Origin: Triplophysa rosa
Taxonomy: Eukaryota > Chordata > Actinopteri > Cypriniformes > Nemacheilidae
Length of the DNA: 64,000 nucleotides
Reading direction: 5' to 3'
Assembly (NCBI RefSeq): GCF_024868665.1
Contig: NC_079902.1
Location: forward strand, 14,477,154 to 14,541,153
The notes under the pieces were generated by a model. That model was not told the origin of the DNA. It searched no databases and saw only the letters and a list, made by a program, of their open reading frames with translations. The position numbers and the translations under genes were made by a program. This document shows, piece after piece, positions 11,222 to 22,096 of this stretch. Position 1 is the stretch's first letter. Every line of letters begins with the position of its first letter.

Positions 11222-11910
11222 TTAAAGGGACCATTCTTTTGCTGTTTTTGAAGCTTTGATGTTGTTTTTTGGGTGTTTAACAGTGGATGTTCATGTTTCT
11301 AGTTTCAAAAAACGCTTTTTATTTCACATATTTCAAGTCTATTGTTCACCGCTGTCCCTCTTCTCACAAAACGACTGGATTTTTTCCGGTTTATATAAAG
11401 TCCCTCCTTCCGAAACGCTCTTGTTGGTAAAGCTGACCAGGTCTGTTGTGATTGGTTCCCCACTTAGAGCGTGTGTCTGAAGATGTCCCACCCATACCAT
11501 ATCAGCGAGCTTCCGCTTCTCAGGCTGTTGTGATTGGTCGGTCCCCCTCTCAGTGCATGTGCATTTATAAGCTTTGGCTTTTAGCAAAACAGTAACAATG
11601 GCGTCAACTTCACTTCATGAACATGCGGATCGATTGAAGTGTAACGGAGGTCTGCTAGTGCATGTGACAACGTCAATCTTTGTTAGAGATCGCAGTTTTT
11701 TTCCTACTATGGCGAGGGAAATGACACCGGATCATTTGGGTCAGACCGGTTATATTAATTAACACTAATAACAGAAGCGTTAGTTTTGCCTTTTTATATT
11801 GGACCCAAGTTGGTTAATAAAACAAGCAGATTAACCAGGAGACATTTGCAAGCAGGACTTCAAAGGATGTTTCATAGAGTGTTTTAGAGGTATGCGCACA
11901 CACACGCAAT

Positions 11911-12037
11911 TAGGTATGCGAATGTTCGGCCACCGAAAATAGCAAAAAACGCAAGTTCGGTGTTCGGCCGAATGTGTGAAATGGCCGAATAAATTTTACC
12001 GAACATGACTCGTGATACGATCAAGCAGCAACGAGCG

Positions 12038-12086
<49 letters not shown>

Positions 12087-12884
12087 CTACCACAAACATT
12101 TTGTCAGTGCGTGCGTGCGCGCGCGGAGCATTTTAAAGTGTCAGAGAAAGACACAGCACGGGACTTACTTTCCGAATGATAGCGTCTTTACCGGTCGGTA
12201 ACTTTACTTCAGACGGAAGCGGGCGGTCTGACAGTAGCCCCGCCGCTCGCGACATCCTTTGACATCATACAGTGGTCGCGCGCACACAGTTCCCTGTACT
12301 AAACAACTTGTTTCAACGGCCACGAGTGCACCTTCTGAGAGAACTGTAAACTTTTGTGGGCGGAGTTTGGAGGAGAGACGTGAACTGAAATGGTTGTCAG
12401 TCAGCATCAGTCAGAATTGCTTGCATTGGATGTTTTTTTTTTTCTCAAATCATTTTGCAATGTAGCCTATAATAATCCAACAGTTTTAGTTTATTCGTAT
12501 TTTTATCTTATAGGTTTAATGTGGAATGACAGTTTTTAATGAAGTGTTTTGTTGTAGGGGTACAGAGTAACTTACATTACATTCCTTTAGCAGTCAGTTA
12601 TAGGCCTAATTAATATAGGCTATTCATGAAGGGAGAGGGCTCAATATTTTTTTGAATTTACTTTGTTTTGCTCAATTTTATATTAAGTTGTATTGTATTT
12701 TATTGAAAAGCAAGACAAATTATAAAAAGCACATTTTGACTATTCAGTTTGTGCAATAGTGAAGAAAATGGCTTATTAAATAGAAGAAATGCAAAAAACC
12801 ATGTTCGGTATTATTCGGCCTTTGGCCAAGTGTTTCACATCATGTTCAGCTTCAGCCAAGAATTTTCGTTTCGGTGCATCCCTA
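11911..12884. mobile_element. Non-autonomous hAT element with 8-bp target duplication
   Basis: CACGCAAT occurs immediately outside both ends (11903-11910 and 12885-12892). The left end reads TAGGTATGCGAATGTTCGGC; the right end on the minus strand reads TAGGGATGCACCGAAACG. The termini are similar but imperfect, which is usual for this family. Subterminal words (GTTCGG, GGCCGAA and their complements) recur near both ends. No transposase is encoded. An AG microsatellite lies in the left part. Confidence 0.88.
12043..12082. repeat. (AG)n microsatellite inside the hAT element
   Basis: Twenty perfect AG units. Confidence 0.97.
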
Positions 12885-12912
12885 CACGCAATATCAGTGT
12901 GGTACACAGAAC
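12110..12912. repeat. Direct duplication, copy 1 (803 bp)
   Basis: This stretch reappears at 13221-14023, offset by 1111 bases. Apart from one C/T difference near the left edge I saw no differences on reading it through, including an 11-T run. It contains the right four-fifths of the hAT element, its right target duplication and 20 bases of flank. It stops exactly at the ambiguous base at 12913. Confidence 0.95.
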
Positions 12913-12913
12913 N

Positions 12914-13221
12914 TGTCGCTAGAGCGTCTCTGTTGGTCGGGGAGTGAGGTTTACACACTGCACAGCTCTTCACTAGCTGGCCTCCGTTACACTCACCCCC
13001 CTAAACCGCACTCCCATCCGGGTCACGGCACCAATGTAACCGGTCCTACTCGCCCCGCTCTGCGCGGGCCTCGAACCGGCGACGGTCCGGATGGGAGACG
13101 GGCGCTCTAACGAGGAGGCTAAAGACCGCAGTCTCTAGCGTCTGTCGCTAGAGCGTCTCTGTTGGTCGGGGAGTGAGGTTTACACACTGCACAGCTCTTT
13201 ACTAGCTGGCCTCCTTTACAC
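12914..13221. repeat. 229-bp-period repeat between the two duplicate copies
   Basis: A 79-base block starting TGTCGCTAGAGCGTCTCTGT at 12914 recurs at 13143 with two visible changes, so about 1.3 units of a 229-bp tandem repeat are present. It is much more GC- and CpG-rich than anything nearby. From memory, similar tandem arrays occur in other cyprinid genomes. Confidence 0.85.
13055..13130 (-). repeat. tRNA-derived (SINE-like) segment in the 229-bp repeat
   Basis: The minus strand contains TAGCCTCCTCGTTAGAGCG, which resembles a tRNA D-arm and A box. About 25 bases on comes GGTTCGAGGCC (complement at 13067-13077), a perfect fit to the pol III B-box consensus GGTTCGANNCC. Between them CTCCCAT suggests a glycine-type (CCC) anticodon loop. 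The anticodon stem pairs poorly and the acceptor ends do not pair, so this is a tRNA relic, not a working tRNA. Confidence 0.55.
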
Positions 13222-14023
13222 GTGCGTGTGCGCGCGGAGCATTTTAAAGTGTCAGAGAAAGACACAGCACGGGACTTACTTTCCGAATGATAGCGTCTTT
13301 ACCGGTCGGTAACTTTACTTCAGACGGAAGCGGGCGGTCTGACAGTAGCCCCGCCGCTCGCGACATCCTTTGACATCATACAGTGGTCGCGCGCACACAG
13401 TTCCCTGTACTAAACAACTTGTTTCAACGGCCACGAGTGCACCTTCTGAGAGAACTGTAAACTTTTGTGGGCGGAGTTTGGAGGAGAGACGTGAACTGAA
13501 ATGGTTGTCAGTCAGCATCAGTCAGAATTGCTTGCATTGGATGTTTTTTTTTTTCTCAAATCATTTTGCAATGTAGCCTATAATAATCCAACAGTTTTAG
13601 TTTATTCGTATTTTTATCTTATAGGTTTAATGTGGAATGACAGTTTTTAATGAAGTGTTTTGTTGTAGGGGTACAGAGTAACTTACATTACATTCCTTTA
13701 GCAGTCAGTTATAGGCCTAATTAATATAGGCTATTCATGAAGGGAGAGGGCTCAATATTTTTTTGAATTTACTTTGTTTTGCTCAATTTTATATTAAGTT
13801 GTATTGTATTTTATTGAAAAGCAAGACAAATTATAAAAAGCACATTTTGACTATTCAGTTTGTGCAATAGTGAAGAAAATGGCTTATTAAATAGAAGAAA
13901 TGCAAAAAACCATGTTCGGTATTATTCGGCCTTTGGCCAAGTGTTTCACATCATGTTCAGCTTCAGCCAAGAATTTTCGTTTCGGTGCATCCCTACACGC
14001 AATATCAGTGTGGTACACAGAAC
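13221..14023. repeat. Direct duplication, copy 2 (803 bp)
   Basis: Second copy of 12110-12912. Its right edge continues smoothly into the sequence that leads to the right end of the TTAA-flanked element. It therefore probably represents the original arrangement of the hAT right end and flank. Its left edge abuts the 229-bp repeat. Confidence 0.95.
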
Positions 14024-14895
14024 AGCTTTCACAGCTGATGTTAAATTCATGGAAGCTATTATTTGATTGTTGGTTATCTTGGAATGTGTGTAGCTGAATT
14101 TTTATTACCAGCTGAACTGTGATGAAAGTGAACATAATTAAGCACGCAACTCAGTCAAATGATAACCAAACACTACTCTTCCTCTTCTCTAAGAAAGGTG
14201 TAAAAGATTCCTAGATTACTGCTAGCTCACAGGGGGAGTATCACAGTGGTGTGTCCGTCAAAACACTTGAGGCAAACATCCATTTTCAAGTTTTAATAAG
14301 CCAATGCCAGTACATAGTAGTTCATTCCATAGGTGTATCAGGCCACAACACCAAAAAGGAATCCAAAGCAGCACAAGATGAGAGCAAACCGCTGCTCTAA
14401 CTCAAACAATGCTTCTCAAAGGCTACTAATTAGACTCACAAGGTGCAGCTGTTAACAAGGGGTGGGGCTTCAGTGACAACATCAGAGGGACTTTCTACAG
14501 AAGGCCTCTCCCCTTTTTGGGTGCATTCCTTTGGGCGGAGGTTTTTCAAAAACTCAGAATGGTGACATCATTTACCCGGGAAGTAAAGGGCTGTTGGCTG
14601 TAGAATTCCAGCCATTCTTTGTAATCCTTGAAAAGCGAATTCTGATATAGACAATATCTCGCTTGGCATTGAACTTTGAGCTTTATCATTTTGCAGATAT
14701 TGTTTATGCTCTAACAGCAACATTACACGCTGACTAAAGTTTGAAAATTGGCATCACAGGGAATAGCCCCTTTAAGTTAGACTGAGTCTCACTACCCTCT
14801 TTATAGGACAACCAACGCTTTACTTTTCAGGACACAGAAGAAGGGTAAAAACATTGCACATTAAGTGTTAGACAAAATTCCCCTTGAGCTGCTTA

Positions 14896-15184
14896 GTAAT
14901 AGTTCATCCAAAAATGAAAATTCTGTCATCATGGCTTTCTTCTGGAGAACACGAAAGAAAATATTTCGAAGAATGTTGGTAGCCAAACAACGGCGGTACC
15001 CATTAACTTGCATTGGTTTTGTGTCGATACTGTAGAAGTCAATAGGTACCGCCGTTGTTCGGTTACAAACATTCTTCAAAATATCTTCTTTTGTGTTCTG
15101 TGGAAAACAGAATGTCTACAGGTTTCAAGTGACAAGGAGGTGAGTAAACGATGACAGACATTTTTTGGTGAACTATCACTTTAA
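14896..15184. mobile_element. Angel-like palindromic MITE, near full length
   Basis: The left arm starts TAGTTCATCCAAAAATGAAA and the right arm ends GGTGAACTATCACTTTAAG. The two halves are reverse complements: GAATGTTGGTAGCCAAACAA on the left answers TTCGGTTACAAACATTC on the right, with a centre near 15035. No coding capacity. Confidence 0.88.
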
Positions 15185-15577
15185 GTACCTTTTTCAGTGT
15201 CAGGTGGACCAAGGCATCAAATTAAACCTTTTTTTAAACAATAAAGCTTTTTGCTTTGTTTTATTTGTCATTATAATTACTCAAAAACAAAAACAAATGG
15301 TCTCAAAACCATTTGACATTGCCACAACAATAAGTTTTATCCAGCAAGTGCATAATGATCATGACAAATCAATTATTTGGCCACACCAAACAAATGCACT
15401 TCAAACACGTCTGGGGTTCTTGGATCTTTAAATCAGTAAATTAACAGGTTTTAATTTTCACAAAAGAACCTTACTGCACCCACATGCCCTTCGGGACCGT
15501 GGCCTTCCATTTTCAACCTTCTCATTGTAAAGCAGCGAGGAATATCGATTATGCTTCTACATCCTACATCGGATAAC
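15185..15577. other. Unassigned sequence between a MITE and an hAT element
   Basis: No feature is recognised; AT-rich, apparently single-copy. Confidence 0.4.
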
Positions 15578-15585
15578 ATGGCTTT

Positions 15586-16296
15586 CAGGGATGCACCGAT
15601 ACCATTTTTTAAAGACCGAGTACGAGTACCGATATTTTTTTTTCTGGTACTCACCGATACCGATACCTATAACCGATGCCTGTATAATGTACAATAATGT
15701 TAATAAACCAGTATCTTACTGGTACATTTTCTTTTGTTTTTAGGTCTACTTAAATTTAAGTACTATTTTTTAATCAAGTTCTATTTTTTATGATAAGTAG
15801 CACAATTTTACTAACACATTTAATTCAGTAAATGTTCAATATACTCTGTGGTCAAATTATAAAAAAATTAAGGGGGGTTGTGTGGTAAAATGTGAGTGTA
15901 TTATAACTTGTTCAAGTCAAACAGACTTTTATTTTGACGGATCGCTGCAAATGGTGTTTGTTTATGTGTTCGTGTCCTCGTGCAGTGAAACGCTGGTGCT
16001 GAAAGCTTCACAAGCACAATGCATTCAGTACACGCAACAGCACCACTCTTTCACACACGGTAACGTAAAACAAGCAGAATACATATTTAAACAGTATCTG
16101 AATATTTCGTTAACTGTTACGTTAGCTGTTCAGCGCTAATTTCTTGTTAGGAAATGCCTGGATTCCTCGATTCCGTCCGCGTTTTCCGCATTGCTGAAAT
16201 CATAGGGCTCTATGTATGTCACGAGAGGTATCGGTCTTTGGTATCGGTGTGGCATTACGAGTACGAGTACATGAGCTTGGTATCGGTGCATCCCTA
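15586..16296. mobile_element. Non-autonomous hAT element with 8-bp target duplication
   Basis: ATGGCTTT flanks both ends (15578-15585 and 16297-16304). Ends are CAGGGATGCACCGATACC on the left and, on the minus strand, TAGGGATGCACCGATACC on the right. Subterminal repeats of GAGTAC, GGTACT and CCGATACC occur on both sides. It is 711 bp with no transposase. This is a textbook fish hAT MITE structure. Confidence 0.93.
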
Positions 16297-16304
16297 ATGG
16301 CTTT

Positions 16305-17628
16305 ACAACAGGCCCGCATGGCACATGCAGACCCGTTGAACCATGTTGCGGAATCGCATCTGTGTGCCTGAAAGAGCCCCTCAGGCACTCATCCGGACAC
16401 CTGGGTGCACCAATCGGATGCACCTCTCAGCTTGTGACAAATTGCGGGAGGAAGAGGAACTTACAGGCCCCATTGAACTTTAGTATAGCTTTTATTCCTC
16501 TGTCATGTTCCGGCAGAGATGAAATGGGATCCTTTTTTCTCTTTCTGGTAGTCTCTTTTCCATTCTCAAAGCTGTCCCCAAAGCTGACACTATGTACAGA
16601 GAAATGTTTTTGTGTTCCTCACAATCCTTTATTGTTAGTGAGTACACAGCAAATTGGAATAAAATGATGCCACAACTATACAAAATGTCGCAATAAAAAG
16701 ATTTTAAAAGGTGGCAATAGTTCATGTGATTGAAAAAAGCAAAAACATTAATTTTACCAAGTGAACTAGTAAAGTTTTAGCTTTGAAATTCGTCTGATTT
16801 AATGTTTAAATCTGCCAGATATCTATTAAATTATAATGTCATCATGAAATTAAAATAATAGTCTGGTTCAGGCTTAAAGAATAGTGAGTGATGTTGCAAA
16901 TTATGTTACACAGCAGATAAATCCATGGCTAGTTGCATCTTTTTTACATTTTCAGTACACAATTTTAGGTAGATTTGTTAATAGTTGGATTTGTTTAGAA
17001 AAACAAACCCATGTACAGGATTAACTGTCCCCAGTCCATTCTAGTGGAAATAAATGGGTTTAATAACGCGCTGGTTAATGAGAGGAACTGTGGAAGTTGG
17101 CAATAAACTGCAGCATTGACTCCATAAAATCAGGCCAAGCAATGAATATGAAATTATTGCCACTTTTTTCCCCATGTAATCAATATTATTTATGAGATGT
17201 CATGTCAACATAAACAAACAAATTAGCAAAAGCTGCTACAGAATTAAGGGCTGTACTTTCAATGATTGTTCTGTTAGCCTTCAATTAATACTAGATTTTG
17301 GCCTCAAACGCTCTACGCGCTCTGTAAATCTTTACCGTCCCCACAGAGCATGTGCCCTGGCACCCCGCAGCCTGTGTCGCTGATGTCGCTGTCCAGTCCA
17401 GACATGACATTTGTGACACACCGTTTCCTATTAACGACCAGCAGGGCAGCTGCAGTCCTGAGCCACACTGCCAGTTCTGCCCTTGTTAGTGCCCTCATTA
17501 ACAAGCAGCAGGGCTCCTAATTACACAACACTGTAGTTAGCCCCCTACCCTTTCCCCAGGAGCAACACCTGAGTGAATTTATTCAATTTTCTAATAATTC
17601 ATATTTTCCTCCCCTGGATTTCCATTGC
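16305..17628. other. Unassigned sequence; a non-repetitive GC-richer block at 17290-17580
   Basis: No gene or transposon is recognised. The 17290-17580 block is more GC-rich than its surroundings, has runs such as TTTCCTATTAACGACCAGCA, and has neither a good open frame nor repeat character. It is a candidate conserved non-coding element. Confidence 0.35.
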
Positions 17629-18290
17629 CAATTCGCCTATTTCACAAAATGGCGACAGAGACCAGAAGTAGGGAAAAACTTTTTCCGGCTGCACTGCCGC
17701 CATAGCCATTCATTCATTCATTCATTCATTCATTCATTCATTCATTCATTCATTCATTCATTCATTCATTCAGCTTGTTTTCTCACAAGCATTCATTTTA
17801 TTTACTTTAGGAATTTAATTAATTCCTATTTTACAAGGTGGTTCATTCGTGTGAATTCCTATTTCCTACGATCTCATATGTTTTGTTTTGATTTGACTTT
17901 TCCCCTGTGTCGTTAGCTTTAGGGGCGGGGTAAGGGGAGCCATTTATCATTGTTTTGCCACCTCGTGAAACTTGCGTTTTTAGCTAAATTAGCCTTTGCG
18001 GCTGTGATTTTAGGGTTTGGTGTGAAGTAAGATGTTGGTTAGCCACATCCTAAAATATGTACGACTTCTTTCGATATCAGGTTATAATAAATGTATAAAT
18101 GTTAATACACACGCAGTCTGTGTATTGAAAGTTGTGCTGAGTGACACGAAAAGAAAGTCATGCTCAGTGACATTAAAAATAGTTCGTGCTCACTGACACG
18201 AAAAAATGGGAATATTCGTGTCCATAAACACAAATAAACAGATTTCAAATTTTGTGTCTGCCTTGAGTCTGGGTTGTATCAACAATGTCA
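17629..18290. mobile_element. Possible degraded dispersed repeat
   Basis: Words such as GCCACCTCGTGAAACTTGCG, TTTTAGGGTTTGGTGTGAAG and the threefold GTGCT(GA/CA)(G/C)TGACA(C/T) near 18133-18200 resemble dispersed repeats that I recall from cyprinid genomes. No termini were identified. Confidence 0.22.
17707..17772. repeat. (CATT)n microsatellite
   Basis: About 16 perfect tetranucleotide units. Confidence 0.97.
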
Positions 18291-19217
18291 CAAATTGAGG
18301 TTAGATTTGTAAATTCTGGAATGGAAAGTCAATATTATTAAAGATTTACAGCGCAAATACTTGTTTTTCTGTGTCTTTGGTGTGTTATAAGTTGCCCATG
18401 CATGCAGGGGCGTAGCAGCCCTTTTAAAAGTGTGGGGGGCAGCTGTCAGGTGATGTGACCCTCAAAGGCCAAACAAATTATGCACATAATGTACATGTTC
18501 ATATAATAAATTCTATATAGAATACCAGTTGTCATTTTAGGGCACCCTAGTAGCAATTTTAGGAAAATGCAATAATAGCAAATAATCTACCAGTAAACAC
18601 TATTGGAACACACTGCCTTTACCATATTTTATTTAACCATTTAAAAATAGAATGAAATATATACTGTGTATATATATATAAATATGTTTTGATTCCTTAA
18701 AACATTGGCAAGTAGTCACAATTAAGAAAAAACTGCCTTGTCAATAGTCAAATCTCACCTGTATTCTGGAGAGGTATTCTGGTCCTCCTGTCAGTGACGT
18801 GACAGCCTGCCTTTTCCACAGGCCGGTTAAAGTTAGGAACATAACGGTAATGAAATAAAGTACTAAATGAGTATGATAATACCTGATGAGTATTCGGCAC
18901 AAAACAACTCTTCAGTGGGAATGAAGAATAATTCCATTCCGGACGCGAGTGGCACGACAAAAGACAACAGAACCCAATAGTCAGTTAGCTGCTCATTTAG
19001 CAGAAGCTTTCATCTAAAGCAACTTACCAGTAGGAGAGAATAAACACATAATCGGTGCAATGTGACGCGTCACGTCGCATTGTTCGCATCATTTCAAATC
19101 ATAACTTCCATCGGGTGATTTGTGTTATCACGACATAACGCATACTTACATTGTGTGTTTGAGAAAAGGACGTAATCACCCTCTGCTTTTTCTGGGGCGC
19201 ATTTAGGCTATTTGAAG

Positions 19218-19957
19218 TAGTGATGGGTCGTTCTTAAACGATTCGTTCATTTCGAACGAATCTTTAATGTGACTCGGGAAGAACGAGTCGTCTCGGGGAG
19301 TGATTCGTCCAGTCGCGCATGCACGTTGCGCAACATTCTATGGGTCCTGTGACAAAAGAACGAACGACTCAAACCCGAAGACTCGGGAGGTGAACTAATC
19401 AATTCTCTTTCCGGCTCAGACTGCATTGGTAAAGCGTAGGGGGCTGTCACGTGATGAACGAACGACTCGAACCCGAAGACTCGGGAGGTGAACTAATCAA
19501 TTCTCTTTCCGGCTCAGACGGCATTGGTAAAGCGTACAGGGCTGTCACGTGATGAACGAACGACTCGAACCCGAAGACTCGAGAGGTGAACTAATTCTCT
19601 TTCCGGCTCTGACTGCATTGGTTTAGCTTACGAAGCTGTCACGTTGTGAACGAACGAGTCAAACCCGAGGACTTGTCAGATAAGAGGTGTGGTGAGCTAA
19701 TCATAGACTAAAGACCCAGGTAAACAATGAATTAATCTTCATTTAGTTTCTTATAGCATTATAGTTTTGTATTGTTTGTAATGTGATCAACGTTTGCATA
19801 AGTAGTAGATGTGTTAGGAAAGTAACATGTAACATTTTAATTATATTTTGCTAAAATGAACGAAATGAACGATATGACTCGAAAAAAGATTAGTTCATTT
19901 TGCTGAACGAGACTCAAAGGTCCGAGTCAGTAAAATGATCCGAACTTCCCATCACTA
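19218..19957. mobile_element. hAT element nested inside another hAT
   Basis: ATTTGAAG flanks both ends (19210-19217 and 19958-19965). Ends are TAGTGATGGGTCGTTCTT and, on the minus strand, TAGTGATGGGAAGTTCGGAT. The interior is full of CGAACGA / TCGTTC words and carries a tandem array. It inserted after the outer element was already in place. Confidence 0.93.
19359..19680 (+). repeat. ~96-bp tandem repeat, 3.3 copies, in the nested hAT
   Basis: GAACGAACGACTC begins a unit at 19359, 19456 and 19554; a partial fourth copy starts at 19648 with GAACGAACGAGTC. Each unit also holds CTTTCCGGCTC and GCTGTCACGT. Spacing is 97, 98 and 94 bases. Confidence 0.92.
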
Positions 19958-20296
19958 ATTTGAAGTCCTTAGCAGACGCGCAAGAGATGATTCGGCTTGT
20001 GATTGGCTGAATTTAACTTCACTCAAAACTAAGTAACAAACCAGAGAACACGGGCTGAAATACATTAGGCAGTGGGTCAAAATAAAACAAAATAGTGCGG
20101 TGGACAGAATAGTTTCTAAAAGTGCGGACACGTCCCCCGCGGCTGCTACACCCCTGCATGCATGTATTAGACACGTAAAATTGAAAAATGAAAGTGTTTG
20201 GGAACAAAAGAGGCATTCTATCTAAAAGCGAATGCCCAGACCTGCCTGAAATGCCTCGTGTAAACACACCCCCACAAATCTACGGCAGTTAGTGCA

Positions 20297-21552
20297 GAGC
20301 CGTTGTAAGGGCTGTGCCAGCCAGGTGTGCGACCCCACAGGGCCTTGCGCCCCACAAGGCTTCCGCCTGACCTGAAAACATTCATTTTGTGTTTTTTTTT
20401 TAGTTTCTCACCCAGCAAAATAAAATTTCTGATGTGTCTTCCTCTATCTATAATTTCATAAATTAATGTATAACATTGTATTATTAATTTCGATATGTAC
20501 GTGCTAGCTCCATGGCATGCTGGTTCTATGTACGGTAGCTGCTCACTCTGAAGAAGAATAAAAATGTCAGCTGCAGGCTGCCTGCAGCACGAGAGCATGA
20601 TCAATTTCGTCGACACGTGTCAGGGGGCGAAAAAGGGAAAAGAAAGAAGAGTTTCAGAAAAAACTAAGAGGATCATTTGATAATTTGTGAAAGCTAACAT
20701 TAGCCACCATGAAGATGCTACGATCAACATTACTACTGTTGCTACCGTCGAGTCGTGAGAACACATTTCAGGGTAAGTTTTCATTGAAAACGTTTATAAA
20801 AAGGTTTGACATTTTTTGTTAAATTGAACAACGCAATTTTTTTCTTAAAACTTATTAGGAACTGCCGCGTTACAAAGTTTGTTATCTAAAAAGGTTTTAA
20901 AGTAAAAAACAAATGTCAATAAATGTATTTTGTCAATGTCAAATGTTTTAACATCTGAATAATATATATGAATATAGCCTACATATTGAATTGTTCAGTG
21001 TGTTGTAAGGAATTGAATCGCACTTCAACACGTCAAATAAAGTGACAGCTGCTGATTTGAGCCAGAAGGTAATGATTTACTGTTACTGTGTTAATCCATC
21101 TGATTTTCCATTTCAGTGTAACAGTTACAGTTCATTTGAATGATAAAGTTTCCATTTTTAATAATGCTGTTAAACTGACTGAACAAAGAGATGCGAAGGC
21201 ATTACTGATCAAGTAAGAGCCCACGGTTATCTGCGCGTGGTTATCTCTCCCCCATCTGAAAACATCAAATGAATGTGTACAGTAAAGGTTTACCCTCTTT
21301 AATCTAATGCTGTTAAATTGATGCAAACTTTTTGCTGAAATATCCACAGCAGTAACAACAAAGGGCGCAGGTTATCTGCATGTCCATCAGATGCGTGTGA
21401 AAGTTGCGATCGTTAAAATAGCAATAAACTCACTGCAAGTTTTTTTTAGAAAATCATCATAAAACTTCAGCAAAAAACATTCTCTCCTCCAGAGGGCCTC
21501 GCACAGCAAGTTCGCACAGAGCATCGCACCCCCTTGCGATGGCAAGACTGCC
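20297..21552 (+). mobile_element. Probable hAT-derived element
   Basis: The left side CAGAGCCGTTGTAAGGGCTG and the right side on the minus strand CAGTCTTGCCATCGCAAGGG share a loose terminal pattern, both leading into GC-rich words. A clear target duplication was not found. Inside are a transposase-like start and two diverged copies of a segment containing GGTTATCTGC (about 21140 and 21370). Boundaries are approximate. Confidence 0.4.
20622..20710 (+). pseudogene. Relic N-terminus of an hAT-type transposase
   Basis: One frame reads KREKKEEFQKKLRGSFDNL before a stop, and an overlapping frame starts GAKKGK. Short lysine/glutamate-rich openings ending in GSFDKF- or GSLDKF-like words are typical, from memory, of hAT transposase N-termini ahead of the TTF-type zinc finger. 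Only this stub remains, with a frame change and a stop. Downstream is a possible splice donor-like CAGGGTAAGT at 20768. No zinc finger, DDE residues or dimerisation domain is visible. Confidence 0.4.
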
Positions 21553-22091
21553 CAAATTTATATGTACCTGTCAGTATACAATTGCTTTGGAAGCTGATGT
21601 TTCAAATATGGTAAGAGGTGTTACATTTCTATCACATTTCTCCTGAAATACGAATGAAACACATCTAAGAACTCAAACATCAAATCTCTAAGAAAAAAAT
21701 ACTATAGGAAAGACTACAAGTGGGTGTATGAGACTGTGTTTATGTGTGCACTTAAAATACAGTATATTATGCATTGTGTTCTTTTGTTCACAATCCAACT
21801 CATTGTGTTGGCTTGATTCCAGTTTTTCTAGACCCTACAGATAAACAGTGCACTATTGTGAAGTGTGATTACTGCTATACAACAGTGAAAGCACTTCAAC
21901 AGCAATCTTATAAATTATTGCTCTCATTATCATTGCGTAATGCCTCTGGGTAGGGTTGCACCAGCCATTCGTAAGTTCTTTCTTAGATGTTAACGTAAAG
22001 TTCACACTAGAAGATTAGTAACTACTAGCTAGTTTGTAACCAACTCTGTACGTTATTCAGCTGCACCATTTGGTCTTAAGGCAGAATGTAG
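21553..22091. other. Unassigned sequence
   Basis: No gene is recognised. The part from about 21955 (GGGTTGCACCAGCC) to the solo LTR, and its continuation beyond it (GTCCGTAAGCTC), may be one repeat that the LTR interrupted. Confidence 0.3.
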
Positions 22092-22096
22092 CTAGT

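Larger units (their letters stand above)
11226..14771. mobile_element. TTAA-flanked DNA transposon (Kolobok-like), split by later insertions
   Basis: The left end is AGGGACCATTCTTTTGCTG preceded by TTAA (11222-11225). The right end on the minus strand is AGGGGCTATTCCCTGTGATG, with TTAA at 14772-14775. The terminal repeats agree at most of the first dozen bases and TTAA is duplicated, as expected for Kolobok or piggyBac superfamilies. Internal landmarks that I recall from a common cyprinid non-autonomous family are TATAAAGTCCCTCCTTCCGA at 11394-11413 and TTTGGGCGGAGG at 14531-14542. The stretch between about 11.9 and 14.02 kb is later material (an hAT element and a duplication). The span assumes both ends belong to one original insertion. 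Confidence 0.6.
18405..20156. mobile_element. Outer hAT element, interrupted by a second hAT
   Basis: CATGCATG flanks both ends (18397-18404 and 20157-20164). The left end is CAGGGGCGTAGCAGCC and the right end on the minus strand is CAGGGGTGTAGCAGCCGCGG. Removing the nested element and one of its target duplications leaves about 1.0 kb. No transposase was recognised. Confidence 0.9.

Noticed and set aside
13055..13130. Functional tRNA gene
   Set aside because: B-box is good, but the anticodon stem and acceptor ends do not pair.
12204..13576. Two identical pairs of 67- and 68-codon frames, suggesting a small gene family
   Set aside because: They are the same sequence in the two copies of the 803-bp duplication and lie inside an hAT element.
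19359..19680. CRISPR-like array
   Set aside because: Units are contiguous 94-98-bp tandem repeats without unique spacers, in a vertebrate hAT element.
20019..20616. Overlapping minus-strand frames of 82 and 132 codons
   Set aside because: They cross the right end of one transposon and the left part of another and show no domain pattern.
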